A stretch of 29,955 nt of DNA from a virus (IMGVR_UViG_3300042390_000402:1-29955), one strand, 5' to 3'; positions 15,677 to 22,648 are shown, counted from the stretch's first letter. Numbers and translations are program-made. The notes: generated from the sequence alone by a model not told the origin.

Positions 15677-16548
15677 TGGGCGGCGTACAACCAGGCATCG
15701 GGTATAACGTCACCCAAACGGCTGACGGTTCATCCCTTGAAATCCTCTTCCCTGAGCAGGCCGCCTACGGCCCCGAGCAGTTCAAGGTAGAGATGTATGG
15801 GGACAACGTATGGGTCGCCAAGGGCCGCGTCATCGCGATGCAATCGGTCACGACCTCGCCGATGTATTCGTCCCAACAGGCCTTGACGGAATTCAATGTC
15901 CAAGGCTTCGCCATCTACCCGACCGACTCACGCACCGAGGGGTCCGACATCCCCAATTCCATCTGGGCCTCCGATGGCTATGTGACCATCCAGAAGTATA
16001 CCCCAGGAGAGAGCGAGGGATACCCAGCGACAGGCTCGGACACTTGGGGCGTCTACATCGTGCGCAATCAACTCAGCTCAAGCGGTGGCGACGGCACCCT
16101 CCCGCTGCTTGCCGTCATCGCGGACGGCTCTGATGCGTACACAAAATCGACGGCTTTCCCAACCGACACCGAGGGTCATTATAACTGGGATTGCTACCAA
16201 CAGGTCGCAGCGGTCACGGTCGAAGGGGAAGGTGGCGGGAGCGGCAACCTCATGGTCAGTATGCTCAACTATGCCTTGGGCAACTATGCCGCCGAGCGCA
16301 TCAAGATTGCCTCCATCGTCTACGAAAACGAGAATTGGAAAGTGACCCAGCTCCTGATCGGAACCCTTACCCTTCCCGGTTACATCGGGGGAGGTGAAAT
16401 TCAATGGGTTAGTACCCTGCCGTCCTACCCCTCCGCAACCCTGCCGGGCTTCAAGTCCACGACCGATGCTTGGTTCGGCACTTGGACGGGCTACACCAAA
16501 CTTTTGACCACGGGCAGCGGGTACACGACCAACATCGTGGCGTCCTGA
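15673..16548 (+). CDS. Tail tip/baseplate protein (291 aa), unknown family
   Basis: The 291-residue product begins at an ATGA overlap (ATG 15673) with the preceding tail gene. It looks all-beta and Gly/Tyr/Trp-rich, with segments such as SLEILFPEQAAYGPEQFKVE, SSSGGDGTLPLLAVIADGSD and KVTQLLIGTLTLPGYIGGGE. Nothing resembles the large lambda gpJ-type hub, which this genome lacks. A role in the tail tip, or as an adaptor holding the fibre proteins encoded next, is the best inference. The 37-base gap after it is C-rich and holds nothing I recognise. Confidence 0.6.
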   Translation: MMGGVQPGIGYNVTQTADGSSLEILFPEQAAYGPEQFKVEMYGDNVWVAKGRVIAMQSVTTSPMYSSQQALTEFNVQGFAIYPTDSRTEGSDIPNSIWASDGYVTIQKYTPGESEGYPATGSDTWGVYIVRNQLSSSGGDGTLPLLAVIADGSDAYTKSTAFPTDTEGHYNWDCYQQVAAVTVEGEGGGSGNLMVSMLNYALGNYAAERIKIASIVYENENWKVTQLLIGTLTLPGYIGGGEIQWVSTLPSYPSATLPGFKSTTDAWFGTWTGYTKLLTTGSGYTTNIVAS

Positions 16549-16585
16549 CACCCCCCCCTTCCAATCCCGCCATCATTAAGACGCC

Positions 16586-16900
16586 ATGACCTGCTCGACC
16601 TCTGTAACCTTCAAGCGCGGCACGACCTTCGCGGCGACTGTCACCTACACCCCCGAGGCCGGCGGCCCTGCTAATCTCCTTAGCACCACGGTCACCTCGT
16701 CCATCATCGACGCCGCCAATCAGGTCTACCCCTGCACGATCACGATGGCGGTGGACGGCCTTTCCTTCGTGGCCTCCTACAGCCCGACCGCCAACTGGTC
16801 GCTGGGCTCGGCCCGCTGGGACATCAAGTTCGCCTACGGCACGACGGTCTTCTACTCGGAGACCATGCGCCTCAACGTCATCGACCAAGTGACGGCCTAA
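16586..16900 (+). CDS. Small beta-sandwich baseplate protein
   Basis: The 104-residue protein is predicted all-beta: TSVTFKRGTTFAATVTYTPE, STTVTSSIIDAANQVYPCTI, then DIKFAYGTTVFYSETMRLNV. This resembles the N-terminal Ig-like domain of upper baseplate proteins (BppU) and of similar small adaptor proteins found just before fibre genes. The last part (YSETMRLNVIDQVTA) ends like those adaptors. It is followed three bases later by the fibre gene, so it probably anchors the fibre to the tail tip. The family match is from general pattern only. Confidence 0.6.
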   Translation: MTCSTSVTFKRGTTFAATVTYTPEAGGPANLLSTTVTSSIIDAANQVYPCTITMAVDGLSFVASYSPTANWSLGSARWDIKFAYGTTVFYSETMRLNVIDQVTA

Positions 16901-16903
16901 CCG

Positions 16904-18592
16904 ATGCCCATCTCCATCTCTTCGCAAGTCCTGGGGACGCTCTCGGTCACGGTGGCGGAGACGACGGGGACGCTTGAGGTCGCCGTCCTCGCAACGGCCC
17001 CCGCGGTCCTGTCGGTGGAACTCGGCACCCCCGGCCCTGCGGCGACCATCGCCATCGGCACGGTGACGGCCCTCGCCCCTGACGCCACCCCCACGGTCGT
17101 CAACAGCGGGACGAACCTGAACGCGGTCCTCGACTTCGGCTTCCCTTCCGGCTCGACGACCCAAGTGCGGGCACAGGTCCGCAACGAGACGGGGGCGACG
17201 CTGACCAAGGGGACTGTCGTCTACATCAACGGCGGGACAGGCAACAAGGTGACGGTCACGAAGGCCATCGCCACGGGCGAAGGGACCTCCGCCCAGACCT
17301 TTGGCGTCATCATCACGGACATCACGAACAACCAGAACGGGTATGTCTGCGTCCTCGGCTTGGTCGAGAACCTCGACACGACCGCCTACACCGAAGGCCA
17401 ACAGCTCTACCTCAGCCCGACCACGGCGGGAGCCTGGACGACCACGAAGCCGTCCGCCCCCTACCATATGGTCTATGTGGCCATCGTCGAGCGGGTCCAC
17501 GCCAACCAAGGGACGGTCCTCGTCCGCATCCAGAACGGCTACGAGCTGGAGGAACTGCACAACGTCGCCATCGCTTCGGTGGCAAACGGCGACCTCCTCG
17601 TCTACGAGTCCGCGACCGACCTCTGGAAGAACAAGACGGCGGCGACCGCTGGCATCCTCACGACCTCGCTTGCGGCTTCGACCTACCAGACCTTGGCGGG
17701 GATGTCGGCTTACTTGACGACGGCAAGCGCCGCTTCGACCTACTACCCGCTGACCAACCCTTCGGGCTTCATTACTTCCGCAGCCCTCTCCGGCTACCTC
17801 CTCGCATCGACCGCCGCTTCGACCTACCAAACGCTGGCAGGGATGTCGTCCTACCTGACCACGGCTTCTGCTTCCTCGACCTACCAGACGCAAGCGGCGA
17901 TGTCCGCTTACCTCACCAGCGCGACGGCGGCCTCGACCTATCAGACCATCGCGGGGATGTCGTCCTATCTGACTTCGGCGACGGCGGCCTCGACCTATCA
18001 GCCAATCGGCTCCTACCTCACGGACGCCCCCTCGGACGGCTCGACCTACGGACGCAAGGATGGGGCTTGGTATGCGGTCGCCTCGGGCGGTGGGACTTGG
18101 GGTAGCATCACCGGCACCCTCTCCGACCAGACGGATCTCCAGAACGCCCTCGACGCCAAGGCACCCTTGGCTGGTCCTGCCTTCTCGGGAACGGCGACCT
18201 TCACGGGTTCGGGTGGAACGGTCAGCCTCAACGATGTCGGTCTCGACCTGTCGGCCTCTACGGGTGGCGGTCTTGTCACGGTCGGAACTTCGGGCATCAC
18301 CTTCAGCGACTCGACCACCCAGCAGACGGCCTTCAATCCCGACCGAGCCATGGCGGACGCCATCGCCAACATCATCTACACGCAGTCCTCCGGCTCGACG
18401 GGCGACATCTGCTTCTCCAACGTCCCGCAGTTCATCTCGAACCTCACGACCAACTGGGGCATCGTGGACAACTCGGCGACCTACGAAAACTGCACGGGCT
18501 TCAGCGGCGCGACCTATAGCCTTTCCGGCTCCCTCGGTTCCGGCCCCTACAAGGTCCGCGTCAACGGCACCGACTCAGCCTTCACCTTCTGA
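16904..18592 (+). CDS. Tail fibre with 19-residue repeats
   Basis: The 562-residue protein has a beta-rich N-terminal domain with a short collagen-like GTPGPA and the fibre motif ALAPDATPTVVNSGTNLNAV. A second domain begins with RNETGATLTKGTVVYINGG. About six repeats of roughly 19 residues follow at about 258-372, based on AASTYQTLAGMSSYLTTAS. After these come DAPSDGSTYGRKDGAW and WGSITGTLSDQTDLQNALDA, modules shared with the protein encoded at 18771. The C-terminal domain (NVPQFISNLTTNWGIVDN onward) may be the receptor-binding tip. Such fibres are trimers that recognise the host surface. The stop overlaps the next start as TGATGA. Confidence 0.85.
   Translation: MPISISSQVLGTLSVTVAETTGTLEVAVLATAPAVLSVELGTPGPAATIAIGTVTALAPDATPTVVNSGTNLNAVLDFGFPSGSTTQVRAQVRNETGATLTKGTVVYINGGTGNKVTVTKAIATGEGTSAQTFGVIITDITNNQNGYVCVLGLVENLDTTAYTEGQQLYLSPTTAGAWTTTKPSAPYHMVYVAIVERVHANQGTVLVRIQNGYELEELHNVAIASVANGDLLVYESATDLWKNKTAATAGILTTSLAASTYQTLAGMSAYLTTASAASTYYPLTNPSGFITSAALSGYLLASTAASTYQTLAGMSSYLTTASASSTYQTQAAMSAYLTSATAASTYQTIAGMSSYLTSATAASTYQPIGSYLTDAPSDGSTYGRKDGAWYAVASGGGTWGSITGTLSDQTDLQNALDAKAPLAGPAFSGTATFTGSGGTVSLNDVGLDLSASTGGGLVTVGTSGITFSDSTTQQTAFNPDRAMADAIANIIYTQSSGSTGDICFSNVPQFISNLTTNWGIVDNSATYENCTGFSGATYSLSGSLGSGPYKVRVNGTDSAFTF
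17675..18021 (+). repeat. 57-bp tandem repeats in fibre gene
   Basis: The DNA coding for ASTYQTLAGMSAYLTTASA is repeated in frame with a 57-bp period. The first copy starts at 17675. The second is divergent and longer (GSG-type insertion around 17732-17816), and three close copies and a truncated one follow. Synonymous sites differ between copies, so the array is not a recent expansion. Confidence 0.85.
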
Positions 18593-18771
18593 TGACCACC
18601 CAAGGCACACACCCCTCCGACCGTTTCGTCGGCTATGTCGTCGGCAAGAAGGCTTTCGTCCAGGCCGTCCGCAAGGGCGACCGCTTCATCTACTTCGTCC
18701 CCGTGGACTTCGCCGCGACCCGTGAAGAACTCGTTGCCAAGTATGTGGCCCTCGGGCTGACTGTCGACTAA
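18592..18771 (+). CDS. Small protein between fibre genes (59 aa)
   Basis: ATG 18592 overlaps the fibre stop codon and the stop TAA 18769-18771 overlaps the ATG of the next gene (TAATG), so the frame is locked between two real genes. The product starts MTTQGTHPSDRFVG and contains YVVGKKAFVQAVRKGDRFIY and a C-terminal helix (ATREELVAKYVAL). It has a mixed alpha/beta look and is not hydrophobic. Its position suggests a fibre-assembly chaperone or a small tail adaptor. No family is recognised. Confidence 0.7.
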   Translation: MTTQGTHPSDRFVGYVVGKKAFVQAVRKGDRFIYFVPVDFAATREELVAKYVALGLTVD

Positions 18772-20162
18772 TGGCAATCAACCTCTACAGCAAAGCCTCG
18801 GTCGACTCGCTGCTTTCCCCGAAGCTCTCCATCTCGTCCCTGACCAACGCGGCGGCGACGACCTTGAACGCCACGGCCCCGACGACCGACCAAGTCCTGT
18901 CCTATGACGGCACGGAACTCAAGTGGGCGACTGTCGCTGGGGGCGGCGGCGCTGCATGGGGTGGCATCACGGGCACCCTGAGCTCGCAGACGGACCTTCA
19001 GAACGCCTTGGACCTCAAGGCACCCCTTGCGTCCCCTACCTTCACCGGCACCGTGACCATCCCAGCGGGTGCGTCCATCGATGGTTATCTGACCACCAGC
19101 ACGGCATCATCGACTTATCTCGCCAAGGCCAGCAACCTCTCCGATCTGGCGAACACCGGCACGGCCCGCACGAACCTTGGGCTAGGTGGCTTGGCTGTCC
19201 TCAACGATGCCCCTTCCAACGGCTCGCAGTACGCCCGACAGGACGGCGCGTGGGCTGTCGTGACAGGCGGTGGCGGTGGTGGCGGCGGCGTGGATATCCA
19301 GACCTTCGGCTCGTCCACGACCAGCGGGACTTTCACTTGGACGAAGCCTGCAGGGGCTAAAATGGTTGAGGTGTACCTTATGGGTGGCGGTTCTGGCGGC
19401 GGTTCTGGGGCACGATATGCCACTACTTCTGGAAGGTCTGGTGGTGGTGGTGGTGCTGGTGGTGCAATAATTCAAGCCAGAATTAATGCGGCGTTCCTTG
19501 GTGCCACCCAAGCCGTTGTGGTAGGTGCAGGCGGTGCAGGCGGTGCCTCAAGGACTACTGACAATGGCAACGGATTTAGTGGGTCAGTAGGAGGTGCTAC
19601 AAGTTTTTCTATTTTTCAAACTGGCTCTGTTGGTGGTGCTAGTGGAGGAAACACATCGTCCGGCTCTCAAGCCTTCGCTAATTCAGCGTCTCTATTCGGT
19701 ATTGCTGCAAATAATGTTGGTGCAGGGGCGCAAGGAAGAACTACCTCCGGGGGGTCGGGAAATTCCACTACAGGCACATATGCTTTTGGCTTGGGTGGCG
19801 GTGGTGGTGCTGGAGCAGTAGCATCTTCTGTAGTAGCCAACGGCGGTGGAACTGGTGGTTCGATTGTTGGAAATAGTGGTGCTGGATTAAATGTATCGGT
19901 TGCAGGAGGAACTGGTGGGCAGGGCTTAACTTCCACACCAGCAACCGCAGGGATTTCTGCTGGCACTCAATACTTCATCGGAAGCACAGGGGGCGGCGGT
20001 GGCGGCTACCGAACGGCCACAGGTGGTTCACTCCTTAACGGCGGCAACGGCGGCTGGCCTTCAAGTGGTGGCGGTGGTGGCGGTGCGTCCGACAACGGCT
20101 TTGCAAGCGGTGCTGGCGGTGCTGGCGCCAACGGTTTCGCCGTCATCATTACCTATTGCTAA
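18771..20162 (+). CDS. Glycine-rich tail protein, receptor-binding candidate
   Basis: The 463-residue protein starts with fibre modules (WGGITGTLSSQTDLQNALDL and NDAPSNGSQYARQDGAW) that are paralogous to those of the upstream fibre but in a different order. After a poly-Gly hinge (GGGGGGGGVD) comes FTWTKPAGAKMVEVYLMGGG, the start of a glycine-rich domain common at the C-terminus of phage tail proteins. From there to the end there are about a dozen Gly-rich loops (for example GGSGGGSGAR, GGGGGAGG, STGGGGGGY). Such domains fold into polyglycine-II sandwiches and decide host range in other phages. Bases of about 19360-19990 are clearly poorer in GC than the first third, which points to an acquired domain. 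Confidence 0.85.
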   Translation: MAINLYSKASVDSLLSPKLSISSLTNAAATTLNATAPTTDQVLSYDGTELKWATVAGGGGAAWGGITGTLSSQTDLQNALDLKAPLASPTFTGTVTIPAGASIDGYLTTSTASSTYLAKASNLSDLANTGTARTNLGLGGLAVLNDAPSNGSQYARQDGAWAVVTGGGGGGGGVDIQTFGSSTTSGTFTWTKPAGAKMVEVYLMGGGSGGGSGARYATTSGRSGGGGGAGGAIIQARINAAFLGATQAVVVGAGGAGGASRTTDNGNGFSGSVGGATSFSIFQTGSVGGASGGNTSSGSQAFANSASLFGIAANNVGAGAQGRTTSGGSGNSTTGTYAFGLGGGGGAGAVASSVVANGGGTGGSIVGNSGAGLNVSVAGGTGGQGLTSTPATAGISAGTQYFIGSTGGGGGGYRTATGGSLLNGGNGGWPSSGGGGGGASDNGFASGAGGAGANGFAVIITYC

Positions 20163-20167
20163 TCACC

Positions 20168-20386
20168 ATGCCTTACACCGATCACAACGGCCTCGTCTGG
20201 ACTCGCTCCGACGACCTCACCTCCATCACTTGCGAAGACGGACGCCAAGTCCTTGGTAACGCCGAGATGACCGACGAGTATCTCGTCAGCGTCGCCTACC
20301 AAGCCGAGACCCCCGCCAAGACCGACGCCGAGCGGATCGCGGAACTCGAGGCCCAGCTCGCCGCCCTCCTCGCTAAACTTTCCTAA
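20168..20386 (+). CDS. Small tail-associated protein with coiled-coil end
   Basis: ATG 20168 is chosen over an in-frame ATG at 20156 because the latter overlaps the fibre gene without need. The 72-residue product starts YTDHNGLVWTRSDDLTSITC and ends in a short coiled coil (DAERIAELEAQLAALLAKLS). Small proteins of this shape after the last fibre gene are often fibre chaperones or capping factors; here that is inference. A hybrid arrangement with the following membrane gene is unlikely, as a separate start is present four bases downstream. Confidence 0.65.
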   Translation: MPYTDHNGLVWTRSDDLTSITCEDGRQVLGNAEMTDEYLVSVAYQAETPAKTDAERIAELEAQLAALLAKLS

Positions 20387-20389
20387 CCT

Positions 20390-20530
20390 ATGTCCTACCT
20401 CATCCTCTTCATCACCGGCCTCCTCATCGGTTTCGTCGCTGGCCTTCTCGTTTACAGAAAGCACTCCGACCGCATCAAGTCCACCGAGGACAAGGGCAAG
20501 ACCATCATCGACGCGCTGAAGGGTCGCTGA
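20390..20530 (+). CDS. Micro membrane protein (46 aa), lysis region
   Basis: This short frame begins three bases after the previous stop. It has an N-terminal membrane span at about residues 3-21 (YLILFITGLLIGFVAGLLV) followed by a basic, polar cytoplasmic-type tail (YRKHSDRIKSTEDKGKTIID). The layout is like very small holin-like or i-spanin-like proteins, and it opens the lysis cassette. The tail is too short for a spanin that must cross the periplasm, so a holin-assisting or regulatory role is more likely. A 27-base gap with a weak CTTAA/TTAAG hairpin follows. Confidence 0.6.
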   Translation: MSYLILFITGLLIGFVAGLLVYRKHSDRIKSTEDKGKTIIDALKGR

Positions 20531-20557
20531 CCTTAAAACGGTTAAGACCAATTTACG

Positions 20558-21268
20558 ATGCATCGCATTTTGGTCATCTCTCTTCTCCTGGCTGGATGTG
20601 CCACGACTCCGCCTGTCCCTGAACCTGTCCCGCAGGAGGGGACGCTGGAGGTCGTCGGCAAGAAGGAGGACAAGTTGGAGTCCCGCACCTCCGCCGCCGT
20701 TGCCGTAGCCAAGGCCAACGCAGACCAGCCCGCCATCGTCCGCTCGGAGTTATCCGTCGCCGAGGCAGGCTTGCCTCCCCCTTCCGCTGCCGACCTCGCC
20801 TACGCCCAAGCCCGGGCCGCCAAGGCCGACCCTAAGGCCTACGAGTCAAGCATCGCCAACGCCGCCAAGGCCAAGGCCGACATCGACGCCATGTGGCACA
20901 AGCTCGAAGCCGAGCAAAAGCAGAACGCCGAGGTCATGTCGAAGATGCTCGGCGAAATCGACACGTTGAAGAAACAGGTCGATGAGGCAAAGAAGGAGGG
21001 ACAGCGCAACCTCTACGCCATGGTCGCCGCTGGGATGATGGTCCTCGGAGGGTTCGCCATCGCCTTCGGTCGCGTCATGATCGGGGCGGGCTTGCTGCTG
21101 TCAGGCGTCTGCATCGGCGCCGTCCCCTTCCTCCTCGACTCCGCTTGGTTCCTGCCGTCCGTGGGCGGCGTCTTCTTCCTTGGTCTGCTCATCGCCGGCT
21201 GGCACCTCTACAGCGGACACCTCAAATCCCATGGCCCTCAAGAAGAAGATAAAAATCAAGGAGGCTAA
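20558..21268 (+). CDS. Lipoprotein with C-terminal membrane spans, u-spanin candidate
   Basis: The 236-residue product has a lipoprotein signal peptide with lipobox LLAGC (C14), then a Pro-rich linker. A long Ala/Lys/Glu-rich helical and coiled-coil segment follows (about 35-150), and then three hydrophobic segments (about 152-170, 172-192, 198-217). An outer-membrane lipid anchor joined by a coiled coil to inner-membrane spans is the principle of unimolecular spanins such as T1 gp11, which fuse the two membranes at the end of lysis. Usual u-spanins have one C-terminal span and about 130-150 residues, so this is larger. It lies in the lysis cassette just before the holin candidate. The stop overlaps the next gene. 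Confidence 0.75.
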   Translation: MHRILVISLLLAGCATTPPVPEPVPQEGTLEVVGKKEDKLESRTSAAVAVAKANADQPAIVRSELSVAEAGLPPPSAADLAYAQARAAKADPKAYESSIANAAKAKADIDAMWHKLEAEQKQNAEVMSKMLGEIDTLKKQVDEAKKEGQRNLYAMVAAGMMVLGGFAIAFGRVMIGAGLLLSGVCIGAVPFLLDSAWFLPSVGGVFFLGLLIAGWHLYSGHLKSHGPQEEDKNQGG

Positions 21269-21488
21269 GATGCACGGGCATCTCCTGGGCCAAGCCATCA
21301 AGGAAGGGGACGACTATACCATCCTCATTTCCAAGAAGCACAAGACCGAGAAGTCCCGCCTCAACACGGTCGTCCATGAAGCCCTCCACGTCGGCGACTT
21401 TGAACTGACGGAAGCCGAGGTCCGCCGTCTCACCTCCGTCGTCACCGAAGTCCTTTGGCGGGAGAATTACCGCCGCACCTGCAAATGA
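21231..21488 (+). CDS. Small HExxH metallopeptidase-like protein
   Basis: The frame contains VVHEALHV, an HExxH zinc-peptidase motif, within 85 residues. The layout, strand-rich N-terminus with IKIKEAK, then ISKKHKTEKSRLNTVVHE, resembles small ImmA/SprT-type phage proteins in which the helix bearing HExxH is preceded by DTLIHEALH-like sequence. The start is open: ATG 21231 keeps the whole conserved region, but ATG 21270 has a perfect AAGGAGG (21258-21264) five bases upstream and would give 72 residues. The overlap with the lipoprotein gene is 38 bases if 21231 is used. Possible targets include peptidoglycan-associated or cytoplasmic proteins; this cannot be decided. Confidence 0.65.
   Translation: MALKKKIKIKEAKMHGHLLGQAIKEGDDYTILISKKHKTEKSRLNTVVHEALHVGDFELTEAEVRRLTSVVTEVLWRENYRRTCK
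21258..21264 (+). promoter_or_regulatory. Strong Shine-Dalgarno sequence
   Basis: AAGGAGG stands five bases before ATG 21270 and inside the end of the upstream lipoprotein gene. Most genes here have no such sequence, so it stands out and may set the real start of the HExxH gene at 21270 rather than 21231. Confidence 0.6.
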
Positions 21489-21856
21489 GTCCGCCCCCTG
21501 CCCCAGTCGACGCCGAGGCCACGCAGTCCATCGTCAAGGACGGGCTGGTGGCGTCTATCCTCGGGGGCCTCGCGATGACGGCCCGCTTGCTCCTCTCCAC
21601 GGAACCCGTCTCCCCGGGCTGGGTATTGCGACGCATCACGGCTGCGGCAATCACGGCGGCCTTGGTCGGCTACGGCATCCAAGACCATATCGCTTCCCCT
21701 GGACTACGCATGGCGGCAGTCGGCGCCGCTGGGTACGCCGCCCCCGAGGTCATGGACTACGTCCTCAAGTACATCAAGGCCCGGGGCGAGGCCGAGGTCG
21801 CCAAGGTCACGAAGAAACCCAATGGCAAAAAGAAACCCGCCAAGCGACGGAAGTGA
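21485..21856 (+). CDS. Holin candidate (LydA-like)
   Basis: The 123-residue product overlaps the previous stop as ATGA. It has an amphipathic N-terminus, hydrophobic helices at about 16-36 (SIVKDGLVASILGGLAMTAR), 48-65 (ITAAAITAALVGYGI) and 74-88 (AAVGAAGYAAPEVMD), and a strongly basic tail (KKPNGKKKPAKRRK). This pattern, in particular the G-L-A-R type first helix and the last GYAAPEVMDYVL helix, fits holins of the LydA/superfamily III type. Holins assemble in the inner membrane and trigger lysis. The endolysin is not adjacent but about 1.1 kb downstream. A pinholin or antiholin role is possible. Confidence 0.65.
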   Translation: MSPPPAPVDAEATQSIVKDGLVASILGGLAMTARLLLSTEPVSPGWVLRRITAAAITAALVGYGIQDHIASPGLRMAAVGAAGYAAPEVMDYVLKYIKARGEAEVAKVTKKPNGKKKPAKRRK

Positions 21857-21863
21857 GTCGAAC

Positions 21864-22148
21864 ATGATGTGGGCGACGGTGGCCCTGCTCATCTGCTCGG
21901 CGGTCGGGGCCATGAGCGTGGCCTACATCTCGGACTATATCCTCAGCTCTTTCCAAGACACGACCGCGATGGTCATGCTGATCACGGACGCCGGCACGAA
22001 GTCGGACGACGCGAACCTTGAGCGCCAACTGTCCGTCGCCACCTTGGGGCTGAAGGCCTGCCGCGACCTTGGGTGGGCGTTGGCGGTCGGGTGCTTAGGG
22101 GTGGGGGTGGCGGTCTTCCTACGCTTCCGCCGTCAAAACGCCTCCTAG
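21864..22148 (+). CDS. Two-span membrane protein of lysis region
   Basis: I chose ATG 21864 (94 aa), seven bases after the holin stop; an in-frame ATG at 21822 would overlap the holin gene by 35 bases. The protein has a membrane span at about residues 3-24 (WATVALLICSAVGAMSVAYI), a polar loop of about 40 residues with one possible amphipathic helix, and a second span at about 67-85 (LGWALAVGCLGVGVAVFL) followed by RFRRQNAS. A short N-terminus, two spans and a positive C-terminus would put both ends in the cytoplasm. It could be an antiholin or second holin. No family is recognised. Confidence 0.65.
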   Translation: MMWATVALLICSAVGAMSVAYISDYILSSFQDTTAMVMLITDAGTKSDDANLERQLSVATLGLKACRDLGWALAVGCLGVGVAVFLRFRRQNAS

Positions 22149-22320
22149 GGCAAGCCAGAGGGGTCAAATGGGGCAGTCCGTAGGCCGTCAAGGGTGGCGT
22201 CTTAGGGGCGGGATAGGGGGTTAACGCGTCACCTATGGCGTCTTTATAAATAGTTTAGATTGCTGTTGACGGGAAACCTAAAGACCTCATAACTCAATGG
22301 CGTACCCAATACACCAAGCC
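22149..22320 (+). promoter_or_regulatory. Intergenic region with promoter candidates and G-rich tract
   Basis: This is one of the two longest gene-free stretches. The first part is G-rich: GGG at 22192, then GGGGCGGGATAGGGGG at 22205-22220, which could form a G-quadruplex. An AT-rich block follows with TTAACG (22221) and TATAAA (22245-22250) 18 bases apart. A second pair, TTGACG (22266-22271) and CATAAC, is 16 bases apart. Both resemble sigma-70 promoters for the downstream operon (22321 to the lysin). The real core may follow a host consensus I cannot identify. Confidence 0.4.
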
Positions 22321-22503
22321 ATGAACACCACCCGCTCCCTCAACGAAATCCGCAACCGCGCCGCCGCTATCTTCGCCCAAGACGATGGCATCACCGGCGT
22401 CTCTCTCCAGACCTTCCTCGGTCTGGTCTTCGTCAACACGAAGCTCGAGATCATCGCCCACGCCGATGCTGTCCGCCGCGGCCTCACCGACCCTATCAAC
22501 TGA
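22321..22503 (+). CDS. Small hypothetical protein (60 aa)
   Basis: I take ATG 22321, which is preceded by ACACCAAGCC like several other starts here; the in-frame ATG at 22297 would add eight residues. The product is helical (RSLNEIRNRAAAIFAQDDGI, then VSLQTFLGLVFVNTKLEIIA) and ends VRRGLTDPIN. The first half resembles part of an HTH protein but no recognition helix is clear. It is the first gene after the promoter region. Function is unknown. Confidence 0.6.
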   Translation: MNTTRSLNEIRNRAAAIFAQDDGITGVSLQTFLGLVFVNTKLEIIAHADAVRRGLTDPIN

Positions 22504-22538
22504 TAGGGCTAACCTTTCACCCCAACCACCAACAACCC

Positions 22539-22640
22539 ATGAAACTCCTCCTCGCCCTCCTCGCCGGTCTTGCCCTGACCGCCTACATACTCGCCCTCGC
22601 CGACGGCCCGTCCCTCGTCGACATCATCAACAAGTACTAA
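22539..22640 (+). CDS. Micro membrane/secreted peptide (33 aa)
   Basis: The frame starts at ATG 22539 after the C/A-rich leader and encodes MKLLLALLAGLALTAYILAL followed by ADGPSLVDIINKY. The first 20 residues form an ideal membrane span or signal peptide. The short polar end is probably periplasmic. It is too short for most gene callers. It may be a lysis regulator or an envelope-stress peptide; the leader shared with other phage genes and the good codon bias support that it is translated. Confidence 0.5.
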   Translation: MKLLLALLAGLALTAYILALADGPSLVDIINKY

Positions 22641-22648
22641 TCACACCC

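Noticed and set aside
16451-17893. Long minus-strand open frame (480 aa)
   Set aside because: It lies opposite the fibre gene, is full of Arg/Gly/Asp/Val low-complexity sequence and arises from the strong codon bias of the + strand gene.
17675-18021. Regular repeats that could suggest a CRISPR array
   Set aside because: The period (57 bp) has no alternating unique spacers, the units code in frame for a fibre repeat, and the copies differ at synonymous sites.
20531-20557. Hairpin CTTAA/TTAAG as a terminator before the lipoprotein gene
   Set aside because: The stem has only five mostly A-T pairs and is not followed by a T run.
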